A DNA stretch of 64,000 bases, taken from Promerops cafer (Eukaryota; Chordata; Aves; Passeriformes; Nectariniidae). A model generated the notes under the pieces. It worked only from the letters and a program-made list of their open reading frames with translations, was not told the DNA's origin and ran no database searches. Where the stretch lies: assembly GCA_013398275.1 (NCBI GenBank), contig VZSE01008770.1, positions 1,410,449 through 1,474,448 on the forward strand. Direction: 5' to 3'. This document shows, in pieces, positions 1 to 11,600 of this stretch; position 1 is the stretch's first letter, and each line of letters opens with the position of its first letter. The position numbers and the translations under genes were made by a program.

Positions 1-539
1 ATAGTTTTGTTTCTGTATGCATACATGTATTATAAAAAAAGTCTTTCAATACACGTATAAATAGTGTGAAATAATAATTTGTCACTGATTCGTTAGTCTA
101 ACTAAAACTAAATACAGGTTGATATGTTAACATCTTTCTATTTGCTATAAGAATATTTAATTTTGTAGGAATGTTCCATATTTTCCATGGAACTTTTTCA
201 GATTATTTGTTCTTTCTGCCAAGGTATTCCTGCCTATCTATTGGGGTTTTTAGATACCCTTGCAATAATTAAAGATAAAAATAATAAGGGTAAATATTAC
301 TACAGTATAGTCTATGGACTTTAAAGTATGAAAAGATTGCAATATTCTGAGTTACAGCAATATTTGATAGTCCTTGTAAAAACTGCAGTATTTGCAACAG
401 GAGACGAGAATAGCACGAATTTGTCTGCAGTAATACAAATTTCAATAAAATTGATTATTTTACTTCTGGTGACTTTCACAGCCATTTTATGCCAAACAAA
501 ATGTATGCGATCAATTCTTTAATGGGTACTGATTTTCTC

Positions 540-640
540 TGTGGTCTTTGTTTGGGTTTTTTTGTTTGGGTTTTTTTGTTGTTGTTGTTGTTTGTTTGTT
601 TCTTTTTGGTTTTTTTTTTTGTTTTTGAAGCTTGTTTCCT
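540..640. repeat. T/G-rich low-complexity tract
   Basis: A run of GTTTGGGTTTTTTT units passes into (GTT)n and (GTTT)n and then into T-runs. It has the look of slippage-expanded simple sequence. Open frames across it on both strands are compositional artefacts (poly-Phe/Leu one way, Lys/Gln/Asn the other). Confidence 0.85.
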
Positions 641-3600
641 GTATGGGACATTTCATTGCAAAGGGCAGCAGGCTCTTTTTGGGTTCTTTACTGAATAACA
701 AATTGGGAAGGGAACCAACTCAGAGCAGTAGAGTGGGGGTAGATAATCATGTAAATTCAGGGATTTACAGGCAGACTAATGAGAGAGAAAATTGCCTGCA
801 AATCATCTTTGGCTATTTCACAGCTAGAATCTTCAGTGTCACTAGTGATCTCAAAACAAAAAATAGTGATTCACCAAAATATTAGGAATTATTTGGGAAA
901 TCATAGCATCACTTTCTAGATGGAAAACTATGGCCAAGGAAAGGCTACTTAGAAAACAAAGCAAAACAAAGCATTCCATCCAAATATCCACATTAAGTAT
1001 ATTTTAATGTTCTTTCATTACTTCCCAGTTTCCGTAGAACAAGATGGTTTATTATTGTGTAATATAGAGTAGTATGGAATAATATGTGGACTTCTGTTTC
1101 TCTCCTTCACTCTCTATTTTTCTGACTTGAGTTGGGTGAGTGTTTTTATGACACCACTATGCACAGACATGTGGATGTCTCCATTCAGTCTTTATTTTAG
1201 TACATATTTTTGCAAGTAATAAAACTAAAAAAATACGTGCCTATCTATTTAACCTTTTTAATTGATATAAAATAATTCTAAATCAAATTAGCTGCTAATT
1301 GTGAGATACTGTACCAAATAATCCAGATTATTCACCTTCTTAGTGGTTCAGAAATTTAGGTGAAATTTATTTTCACAATAAATTCATATGAAGTATGTTC
1401 TTCCATTTACTCATTCCTCTCAAGTTTTTGCTACTGCCTTCCAGCAGTGAAATAGTGCATCAAATGTCTAAGAAGAGAGCAGTAGCAACAATCAGACAGT
1501 TCAGGGATCGACATTTGGTTATTAGTGCACGGTTCTTTACGTTGGTGCACTCACCTTTACTTGCCTCACAATATTTCCTGAGAACACAACATCAATAGTC
1601 GGCATCTGTCCAGCAAGAAGTGGCTTAGTGATGCAATAAAAAGTTATTCTCAGTTTAAAGTGGGAAAGGAACTGTTTGAAACATTAAATTCCTTCTGTCA
1701 GGCAGATGGGATTTAACTGGAGCACTCTCAGTTATAAAACAAGTTTTCATTGATCTGAGTAGTTGAATTCCTAACTGTAGCTTATTTTCCCTTTGATTTT
1801 GAAATCCATAAATGCCAGTCATAGCTTTACGAATGAAAACCATTGGCATGGGGGTTTAAATTAAAAGTGATAAATTGAGACTGCTGGTGACCACTGCCTC
1901 AGCCAAACACAAATGTCATGGCTCTGCCTCTGCCATTGCTACATACTTCATTTTAAATTGTTACAAATTAGGCAGGAGGTTAATTGCTGGCTTGGCATAA
2001 AAGTGATGATCCTGATTGGAAAAGCCATCATAAAGCAATTTTTTTCTTTGCAGCAATGCCATCTGACATATCAAAAATAAGGAAATACTAATAAAAACTA
2101 GCCTGACTATAAAAATGGGCATTTGTTATGGGAATAAGTGTGGCAGTAGCTGTGTGTATGTGAAGGTGACTTCCCTTCAGAATGCATTTGCCAGCTTAAA
2201 AATGTAAGAGAAAATTGAAAGATGCAGGAGACATTGTTCTCCTCAGCCATAGGTTGTTGGGGTTAGGGACATGTATCTCTATCACTACTGACTTGGTATT
2301 AGAGTTGCTATCAACTCTTTTACTGGCAGCAAGTGCCAGGATGAACAATTACTCATTAAGAGAGTGTGACCTTAAAAAGCGAGCAAAGCTGTAAATCTTA
2401 ACTCGTCTCTCATTTATTTTACTCTCTGTCCAGAAAATGCACAGCTATAAAAGCAGACACAACAATGTTCAGGGATTCACCAGACAACAGTTGCCTTTTT
2501 CTGAAGTTCCAGATTTAGTGCTAGTTTCAGTATCAGTGGGACTGTTTCACAACTAATCAGTTGTTTGTTCTTTCTAGTAACACATTACTTCCTTATTAGT
2601 AGCATGAAAAGGCCCTTGATAGTACACAGAGTGGTGAAATATTTATCTGTTTGCCTCAGGTGAAAAAGTATAAAAAAACCCAAACCAACTACAAATGCTG
2701 CATCAATGCAAGGGAGTCTGCCTTCTAAACTGAGGACATAAGTATTTGAAGTTAGACATCTTATTATGAGTTAAGACAGAGCTCCCAGTGCCAAGTGTGA
2801 AAGTATAAATAATAGTAAACTGAGCTCTTTGTTTTCCTCATTACTGAGCAGCTTGCTTGGTACTCACCTCTGCACCCTTTCTTTCTGCTCTCCTGCTTGA
2901 TTTGTTCTGCCACTGTGAATCTGGTGGTGTCATTTGTGGGTGTTGTTCTGCCTTGGAGTGACTTGTAATGCATATATCCATCCATCCATATGTTACCAGT
3001 TGTCCTGGAAATTTTGCCAATTGTGGCTTGTTCTTAGAGGGCACAGCCTGAAAGTTAAAAGTTGCTTTAACCCGTGAGTGAATGCAGAGCAGACTTTCAG
3101 TGTCCTCTGCAGTTTTGAGTCTTGTACCAGTTTGCTAATCATAAAGTGAGATAATTGCTGTATGCTCTCTAAAAATGCAAGCCCACTTTATTTTGGAGAG
3201 TTTTAGTCACACTTTGTTACTCTGCTACTTGGTTCTGCTTATACAGTTTAGAGTTTTCCAATATTCCTACCATACATGTTTTCAAAACTTGAAGATTCCA
3301 CCATAAACATTTATTTTTCAAGTTACAGTTTTGTTGTAGAGCATCAGAGCAGGAGTTAAAATGTAGTAAACTGTTAAAATAATTGTGTTAGGCTGGTATC
3401 ATGACAGGACAAGAGGTCCTAGGAGCTTGGAAACCTTTTCTTGCACAACTAAAACTTCCCTTGCAGCAGAAAAAATGTTGCAAGATACTAGATAAAAGAC
3501 AGAGCAACTGATACAGAAGAACTGAATTTTAAAAAAAATTTAAAAAACAAAGCCCTTTATATGGACTGCATAGAGTACAACTTCTGACGGGATTTTGGAG

Positions 3601-6120
3601 ATGCAGCTTTTTGCTCTGTTTAAACTCTGGTGTTTTGTAGTACCTGCCTGCTACTTGAACACCAATGTTAGGACTGGAACAAGGGAGCTTCAGACCTTGA
3701 AATTCAGAGTTTGAAATCCTCGTGCAACTCACTGAAGCTCACAGAGCTGGGCATGAGCTCGCCAGAGAAACATGAAACTTGCTGTTGAGAGACAAGCAGG
3801 CTTGCTGGAATTATCTGAAATTCAGTAGTCCACCATTTGCTGCATTCAAAATCACCTTTTGAAATATATCTTTTATAGAATTATTTAAGTTGTATAACTA
3901 CAGTTAGATACAATCTGCTAATATCTCATTAGAGAACATGAAAAGGGCAATTTGTAGTCAGTATATCTTGCAGTTCAAAAGTGTTTAATTGTTGTTTAAA
4001 AGAGTTGATTTCAGGCATTTGCTGCTTATATTCCTTCTCCTGATCTGCCTGAGTAGTTCTATATAAACTACTATTTTTTGGGAGAAATGTGTCTAGGAAT
4101 AGATTATTTTTGTATAATCTGAAGTTATCACAGATTCTGCTGCGGCACATTCAGTGAGGTTCTGTGTGTAACCATTTACCAGCTTGCTTTTTAACAAAGA
4201 GATTTATCTACTCTGCAGTGATTTAGAAGTGAGGCATCTGCTTGGAGCAATGTCTTAAAAGACTGATGTAAAAATCACAGTACTTTTTTCTTTTTTTTTT
4301 TTTTTCTTTTTTCTGGCAACAGATGTCTCAATTCTAAAGAACACGATGCCTCCTAATAAAATTTGTTCCACTTAATTTTTAATTATCCTTGTACCATGCC
4401 TTCATAAATACAGGTCTCTAACTTGAAATTTGTTAATTTATTAAGTTCTGGTTTCCTTTTGTAGAAAGTTTTAGAAACTAAATTTTCTCTTTTCCAGAGA
4501 TATCTCTGTCTGAATATAGGATATAAATAGATCAAGACATGTATGAAGTCTTTATCTAAAGTCATACCTAGCAAATTTCAGCCTTTTGCATCTTTTTAAT
4601 GAATATTATCTCTGTGTTTTTGTAAAAATATTCTCTTTTTTTTTCTCCTAAATATTTAATTATTTGTAGTATCAGTAGCAGGACTGGTACTACTTCATTT
4701 CCTTCACATTTGTGCTTGGGGCTTTTTCTTCTATTTCCTACTGATTTGGCTGGAATATGGACAAAAATCACCACAATTCATTCACAGTTACACATTTATT
4801 GTTGGGTCTATCTTCATGCAGATATTTATTCTCATGAAAGTTACAGAAATAGATCTTTTGGACTTGTCTATCTTTGTCTGAAAATTGCCTGATTTTGCTC
4901 CAAAGTTGTTTGTGAAGAGCTAGCAAAAAGATGGGCAAACAGCACCCTCCCATAAAGTGTTTTTGCAGGAGGAAATCTTGTTTCATTTTAAAAGGCACTA
5001 TTTCATTTTACTTGATTTTGGTTTGGGTTTTTTTTCTTTGCTGAGGAGAAGTAATGACAAAGCCAGAATGAATTTATTAGAGTTTTTCACACTTCTCAGG
5101 CCTGCGTTCTTCTGTGCACAAGCAGACATATGCATAGAAGCGTGCATATACATATATACATACTTGTATGCATATTTATGCAGAGAGATAAAAAGAAAGA
5201 AAGAAGTTTAAAAGTTTGACACCTTTCAACCCATTCTGCATTCTGTTCCAGGCAACACATGGCCAGCTCCAGCTTTGTTCTCTGAACTGTGGCCAGGTGC
5301 CATTCCACATCTCTCTGCACCTTGGCAATTTCTGAAGTCCAGCTCAGGAAATAGAGACATTTGTGCCATGGGAGAATGAGCTCTTTGCTTTAGCACATTG
5401 AAGCTCATCGTGCCAAGCTCAGGACAGCTGTGTCAGAGAATAAGCAGCGAGCCCTACTGTCCCCAAGCTGTCCCACAGAGCCACAGCAAGACAGTAAGAG
5501 CAGGAGTTTGAGCCTAGAACTGATTGAAGGGGCCAAGCTCCAGCTCCTGTTGCAGCTCTGAGTTGAGGTGCCTGGGCAGCCTGCCTGGGGTGGCTGCTGG
5601 TGCCCACTGCCAGCTGATGCCTTTTCTCCTCATCTGATGCCCTGGTGCCAGCCTTCACTCCTTCCTGGGACAGAACAGCTTCTGACAGATTTTTGTCTTG
5701 TGTTTGATGGGTACGGAGGAATCGTGAAAGCTTTTACAAATCGAGTTTTGCTCTTCAATCACTGTTAAAGCAGCATCACAGCAAACCTGCTGGATGTCAC
5801 GCCTCACAGGCCTGTGGGTGACAGATCTGTCATGTCATGTCAAATCTCATGGGAAATGGGGAGGGAGAGACCCTCCCTCACACAGTCACTGTGCTGGAAA
5901 GGGTTGTGCATTGATTGGGAAGCCAAGATTTCTGCCTGCCCTCTGACCTTTATCAGTCAAAGCCTTGCACTGAGGTACTCTGAGCAGCAGCTGTTATTTT
6001 ACTCAGAAGTCCCCTGAAAAATTGGACAAGGTCATTTCTTGAAGATCTGGCATCTTCAGTAAAACCTTTGTTTTGCCAAAATTAAGTTTCTGATATTCGT
6101 GACTTCTTGGGCAATCTTGG
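641..6120. other. Intronic sequence with no recognised gene or element
   Basis: AT-rich single-copy-looking DNA. It holds a T/C-rich run at about 4284-4318, an alternating purine-pyrimidine stretch (catatgcata, gtgcatatacatatatacat) at about 5127-5180, and a somewhat GC-richer block at about 5220-5690. None of the open frames resembles a known protein family and none has splice-site support. Confidence 0.5.
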
Positions 6121-6146
6121 TTTGCACTAACTTAAGTTAGTGCAAA
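6121..6146. repeat. Perfect 26-bp palindrome
   Basis: The sequence tttgcactaactt is followed directly by its exact reverse complement aagttagtgcaaa, with no spacer. It ends where the CR1-like sequence begins. Function unknown: it could be a chance palindrome, an insertion-junction rearrangement, or a cruciform-capable site. Confidence 0.95.
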
Positions 6147-6147
6147 A

Positions 6148-6371
6148 CTTCTGCTGGATATTAGAAAAAGGTTCTTCACCCAGAGGGTGGTTGGGCACTG
6201 AACAGGCTCCCCAGGGCAGTGGTCACAGCACCAGCCTGACAGAGTTCAGTAGCCTTTGGGCAACGCTCTCAGGCACCAAGTGTGATTCCTGGGGTGTCCT
6301 GTGCAGCACCAGGAGCTGGATGATCCTTGTGGGTCCCTTCCAACTCAGCATATTCTGTGATTCTCTGATTA
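6148..6371 (+). mobile_element. CR1 LINE 3' fragment
   Basis: The sequence follows the avian CR1 3' end closely. It has ctggatattagaaaaaggttc, then cagagggtggttgggcactg, then aacaggctccccagggcag, then gatccttgtgggtcccttcc with caactcagcatattctgtg, and stops at the short ATTCTNTGATT repeats that end CR1 elements. About 220 bp remain, a 5'-truncated copy of the usual kind. Divergence from my memory of the consensus looks low to moderate, so it is one of the younger CR1 copies here. Confidence 0.93.
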
Positions 6372-7861
6372 TATTTGCTGGGTTTTCAGAAAACTCTGTT
6401 TTAAGGTTTTTGCTTTAGGGTACATTTTTCTTTCAGCAAGGGTCTCAGTTTCTGTTTTGATACACAAATACTTTTTTCTGTTTGTCTTGTCACCAGTTGA
6501 AAAACAAGGTGAAATCTCACAGCTACATAAGTCCTGAAAGCAGTTAAGTCCCCAGGACTGAGCTAAGGCTTGAGAACACCCTACTGCAAACAGGAAAATT
6601 CTATCTTTTTGCTATACTTCACATAAACAGACAATTTCATGAAGCAGAGCTGGTAAGGCAGTCCCTTTCCCCATCACCAAACCCATGCCTGTGTTAAGTT
6701 CTGAAGCTTTCTGCATATGCGATTTATGTGTGACTGTGCAAATTAAATTATTAAAGCCAAACACACCTGCTTGGATAATTATCAGAACCCATTTTCTAAA
6801 CTCTTGAATTACAAAGGGATCACTTGCTGGGCAACTTGGAGCTCCAGAAACAATGCTGTGAGAATGGAAGACACTGAATGACATCTTTGTACCCAAAAAC
6901 ACAGAGCAGAAATAGAAATACCCCAAAGAGCAAAGAGCTTGAGACATTTTGATTTTTCACATATGCCACAGAGTGGAGATGGTGACAGTTCTGGCATTTT
7001 CATGGTGGTTTCTAGACCCATAATGTTCAGATCAGTTGTGAGGAAACACTCCAAATCATGGCTTAATAGCAAAGGCTCAATAATCAGAATGCAGCACATC
7101 TACTCCTATTTTGTTAGTTTTATTATCTCCTCCTGTTAGTGCTGCTGCTACTGTTATTTTAAATATTGCCATCCCTCCTGTGGCCCTTATCTAGAGTCAG
7201 ATGGTTGATTGTAAAAGCAAAAGGGAGGAATTCTTAATTGGGTTGTAACTTCTCCCATCAGATTGCGAGGTGCTAACCTTATTTTTTATGGAATTCTTCA
7301 GCTTAGGTAAGTAACCCTATTTCCATTTCAAATCAAGATTTTAAGAAACCATTTTTATTGCAGTTGCTAAATCCTAGTTTGAGAATGTCTTGTACCGGCA
7401 TTTATTTAGTTATTTGGCTGAGCTAATTACTTGTATCAACCAATATACTTTAGAGGGATTACAGGCTAGGGCACTTCAGAAAGAGGCCTTTGCTTGCCTG
7501 GAAGACATAATTTTGGTTGCTAGAACAGATTGCTACCAGTTTCCATCTTCATATGTTCTGCGTTAATGCTCACTAGCATTCATTTAATTTTTATTTAAAA
7601 TTTTAATTGCCTCACCAATGAAAGGGCAAAAAAAAGCAATTGGGGATAAGGAAAATAATCCTGTACAAATTGCTACCTTTTTAATTCTTCAGAAATACTT
7701 TATTTGGCTTTACTCAACATGCCAGATATGTCTGGCAAGAATCTTATGAGAAGCAGCTTTTCTTAGTGGTTTTACAGTTCCAGCTGCTGTATATAAATTT
7801 ACACAGCAGTTCACTGGTTTCTGCTGTGCAAACTGAAAATGTATTATTTTCTGAAAATCTT
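6372..7861. other. Intronic sequence with no recognised gene or element
   Basis: AT-rich sequence without a repeat family or coding similarity that I recognise. The open frames at about 6612-7139 on both strands overlap each other and are not similar to known proteins. Confidence 0.5.
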
Positions 7862-8400
7862 CTGTATGTTTTTACACGTCAGTTTACTTGCAGTAGTTGT
7901 CTTCTGAAGTCCTGGTTATGACGTTCATAAATAATAGGAACTTCACTCCTTAACTGTGGCAGTTCTCAGTACCTTCTCAGGTGTGCTTTCAGAACTCTGG
8001 GATGAACCAGATGCTGAACAAGCAAATGTGACCTGTTGGTGCTGCTGGTGATTGTGTCCATGATAGGAGGTGGAGGTCTCTCCTCTCCTCTCCTCTCGTC
8101 TCCTCTCGTCTCCTCTCGTCTCCTCTCGTCTCCTCTCGTCTCCTCTCGTCTCCTCTCGTCTCNGCTGTATGTTTTTACACGTCAGTTTACTTGCAGTAGT
8201 TGTCTTCTGAAGTCCTGGTTATGACGTTCATAAATAATAGGAACTTCACTCCTTAACTGTGGCAGTTCTCAGTACCTTCTCAGGTGTGCTTTCAGAACTC
8301 TGGGATGAACCAGATGCTGAACAAGCAAATGTGACCTGTTGGTGCTGCTGGTGATTGTGTCCATGATAGGAGGTGGAGGTCTCTCCTCTCCTCTCCTCTC
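7862..8400. repeat. 303-bp direct duplication carrying CTCTC-type satellite arrays; probable assembly artefact
   Basis: The sequence from 7862 (ctgtatgtttttacacgtc) recurs at 8165 with the same 303-bp offset throughout. It covers a unique-looking stretch of about 215 bp and the start of the pyrimidine array. No mismatch was seen between copies in the unique part. A single N lies at 8163, immediately before the second copy. The first copy ends in decamer units (CTCGTCTCCT), the second in pure CTCTC units. Identity plus an N at the junction suggests two alleles or two reads placed in tandem, not an old duplication. Confidence 0.85.
8079..8162. repeat. Pyrimidine satellite array, interrupted decamer form
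   Basis: A CTCTC pentamer start passes into about seven units of CTCGTCTCCT, a pentamer pair in which every second unit carries a G. It ends at the single N at 8163. The pyrimidine strand is +, so the - strand is a GGAGA/GACGA purine tract. Confidence 0.9.
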
Positions 8401-8416
8401 CTCTCCTCTCCTCTCC
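8380..8416. repeat. Pyrimidine satellite array, pure CTCTC form
   Basis: About seven uninterrupted CTCTC units close the second copy of the 303-bp duplication. After them the sequence continues into unique DNA (cagctattgagatc). Confidence 0.9.
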
Positions 8417-8511
8417 AGCTATTGAGATCTTTGTTGCAGTCCAGAGGGAAGCACTTCTCACCACCTTTGAAACCAGACAGGGGTGAGGGGGTGACCTGAG
8501 CGTGCACCAAA

Positions 8512-8573
8512 AAATCAGAGAATCATAGAATAGTTTGGGTGGGAAGAGACCTTAAAGATCACCCAGTTCCAAC
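8512..8573 (-). mobile_element. CR1 LINE 3' tip
   Basis: On the + strand it reads aatcatagaatagtttgggt, then gggaagagaccttaaagatc, then acccagttccaac. This is the reverse complement of the CR1 3' end (ggtcccttccaacccaaactattctatgatt type). Only about 60 bp remain, a strongly 5'-truncated insertion. The close match to the consensus suggests a fairly young copy. Confidence 0.9.
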
Positions 8574-8667
8574 AAAAAGCAGCGAGTTGTGGGCTGAGAA
8601 AGGCAGCAAACTTTGAGTTGAAACCACATAAGATTCTAGGTGCTTATAGGAAATAGAATACAGAAAA

Positions 8668-8682
8668 NNNNNNNNNNNNNNN
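8668..8682. other. Assembly gap (15 N) flanked by identical 15-bp sequence
   Basis: Fifteen N separate two copies of atagaatacagaaaa (8653-8667 and 8683-8697). Identical ends either side of a short gap usually mean that two contigs overlapped but were not merged, so the gap probably represents no missing DNA and one 15-bp copy is spurious. Confidence 0.9.
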
Positions 8683-8697
8683 ATAGAATACAGAAAA

Positions 8698-11600
8698 AGG
8701 AACATAGTGAAGTTTTAAATTAGAAAAAATAAATCCCCATCATTTTGAGAGGATGTGCAAGTTCAGAATGTGTCTCACAGCCCAAGTAAATATGGAAAGC
8801 CTTCAAAGTTTCTGCCAGAGTAAACTACAGCATTTTCATGGTTTCTATAATCTCCCAGCTCATCAGGTGTCCTGAGCAAAGCTGTGTGACTAATTGATCT
8901 TTCATCTCACTGGCCATAATGGATATTGAAAAAATTATATTAATTGAGTGTTAAAAAAATTGAAAAAATAGGTTTAAGTTAAGCGTGTGTAGGGGTCAAA
9001 ACTTTGTTCTTTCTTCAAATGCAATCAGTTTTTTAACATTCTAAATTCACCACCCTCCTTGATAATTGTTTATCTTCCTTGCCTGGCAAAACCACTTTAG
9101 ACAAGATAATTAGATGTTAGACATGATGGAGGGTCCATTTAAAATTGCAGGGGTTTCAAATGACAGGTCTGAGAAGCTGTCTATACCATAGCCATGATTC
9201 TGTCAAATGTCAATAACAGGGTCTGAGAATTCTGACTGATAAATAAATTGCTAGATGTGTTTGCTGTTAAAATGCAATGTTAGCCACAGCTATACACCCT
9301 GCCATGGTTATCTTCTTTGTTTACAGAGGTTTTGCATCATTCCCTGATAAAGGGCTCTCATTTTTAGCAATTATGAAATCTTTCAGTGTCAGTCATTAAC
9401 TAAGCAAAAGATACAAGATGATTGATTTATGCTACTTTGGAGGGTTTTTTTCTTTTTAATATTATGGATTGATTCTCAAAGAGTAATTTCGGAAATAGTG
9501 TTAGAAATGCAGAAAGAAATAACTGGCAGCATACAATGAAACTAAATGGTTCCTGAAGTCAGGGAGGTTTTTGCCTTTTGCTTCCCTGAAGCTGGTCCTA
9601 GAATTTCTTTTTTTTAGAGTTTTCAGTGGCATTAGGTCCTGCCTGTACTGAGAAATGAAGAAACCTGTATTTCCATCTGGAAAATTCTCCTGATAAACGT
9701 GCTCTGTCTATATGAGTAACAAAAGTAAATGTCTCATGACAGTAAATATGCTGGACAGAGAGAATTTTATTTATAAAGTAGTCATTTCTTTACTCAAAGT
9801 TCTGAACTTCATTACTTCAAGGACCTTTCTGATTGGCAATGGAGAGAATTATAATAATTATTGTAGCAATAATTATCATTTTTACATTTTTTCAATTTAG
9901 CATGGAAAATGTGCTTTAGCAGATCAGATCAATTATCCCCTTAAGCCATTAATTAATTTTTCTGACAGTTATCAATACCACAGAATTCAGAGTAAAATTC
10001 AAGAACCATTTACTAGTTACAAGGTAATCATCTGAAGTGAAATGCCATGTATTTCACAGTATTGGTTAGATTTTATCCCTTTCAAAGTATTTATTTGCTT
10101 TAAAAGAACTTCTTGTTTATCTCTCAACATCCAGTCGGTTTTAGGTGCGTTTGGTTTAGAAAACACAACATCCTCACCTCCACAGAAATAAAACTTTAGA
10201 CTTTTATTCTAGAGATACAAATATTCCTTTATGCTACAGAGATCTTCACATTGCCCTCTATTATTTGCAGTAGACTTAAAAAAAAAAATAAAAAATAAAA
10301 GAAGCTATAATATTTATGATTCTCAGAGGCTTAGCCAGGAATCTGCTCAGTGTCATAAAAATTTGACATAAAGCTCAGGCCTTTGGGGACTGAAGGTGTG
10401 TGTGACTTCCAGGGCTGGAGGCATCTCACTGAGAAGGTCTTGCTTTGTTTTTTGTCTTGGAGAGCTCAAACCCAGGCAGTTCCAGGAGTGTCTGCACATG
10501 GAATAAAACCACTGTGGGATGGTAACAGTGAAACACAAAATTCTCCCTAAGGTTGTGAGGCTGTTTTCAGTTTCTTAATTATTTAAGAATATTTCTTCTT
10601 TTACTTTTCTACCTCCTTCACCTTCTCTTTACTTATCATGTCCTATTTATTTATTCATGTATTTTTTAAAATTTTGCACTTTTTAATTGTATGGAATTGG
10701 AGCATATCTACATGATCTACTGAAAAAGCTTGCTCTTTTTTATTTTTTATGGCTCTTCTATTTTTGTCTAACTGCTGATATTATACACTAAAAGGAACAG
10801 CTGCCTGAGATGCCAATTTGTCACGGTGGAGTAGAAATACCCATGGTGGTAGCACACTTTCCATTGACAAGAAAAACAGTGGAAGGTCACAAAATTACAT
10901 TATTTTAGAAGTGATTTATTAAGTTACAAGACAAGTAATCTGTCAGTATTTGATTTTCAGAATAGTTTTCAGAACAAGGAATTCTTCCCTTGGATTAAAA
11001 TAGTGCAAACATTTTTGCTTCATCCTATTATTTTACCTATTTCTTAAATGTATTCTGTGCTGTTTTCTGCATTTTCACCTGTACTGTTTGCAGTTTGAAA
11101 TTTTCTGGTGATACTTTACTGATACAGACTAAGACAATTTAAATGTCAGCCTGATGAATGTAGCAATAATGGTATCTGATAGATTTATCAAGTGTTCTAT
11201 ACAATGGTTGTGAATATCTATTCTTATCATGTTAGCACCCAGTGGCTCAGAATAAGAATAAAAGTTCCTACACAGAAGACACAGGGACAAACATGGAACA
11301 GAATAGCAGAATAATAAAATCAAACTGACCATCTAACTATTTTAGCTTTCCTTTGTGTCTTCTGAATGTAAGAACAAGGGTGAAAGAAAGGCATCTTCCT
11401 TGGGATAAAAATGTTACATATTTAGATGTTGTTTAGTAAATCATACTGTTTGTATATAACTGTACAATAATGACATCATTGCATCAAAATACTGTTGGAA
11501 AATATTTGATATTGATCCTCACTGGCGAAAGTACTTGTCATAGTAAGTTTTATAAATATGGGAAGAGCTAGAAGTCACCAAAAAATATGCAGTTTTTAAC

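Noticed and set aside
541..885. 114-codon Phe/Cys/Leu-rich frame as a membrane protein
   Set aside because: The hydrophobic stretch is a direct translation of the T/G low-complexity tract.
8079..8416. CRISPR-like or regulatory repeat array
   Set aside because: The units are 5-10 bp pyrimidine satellite with no spacers, and the duplication appears to be an assembly artefact in an animal genome.
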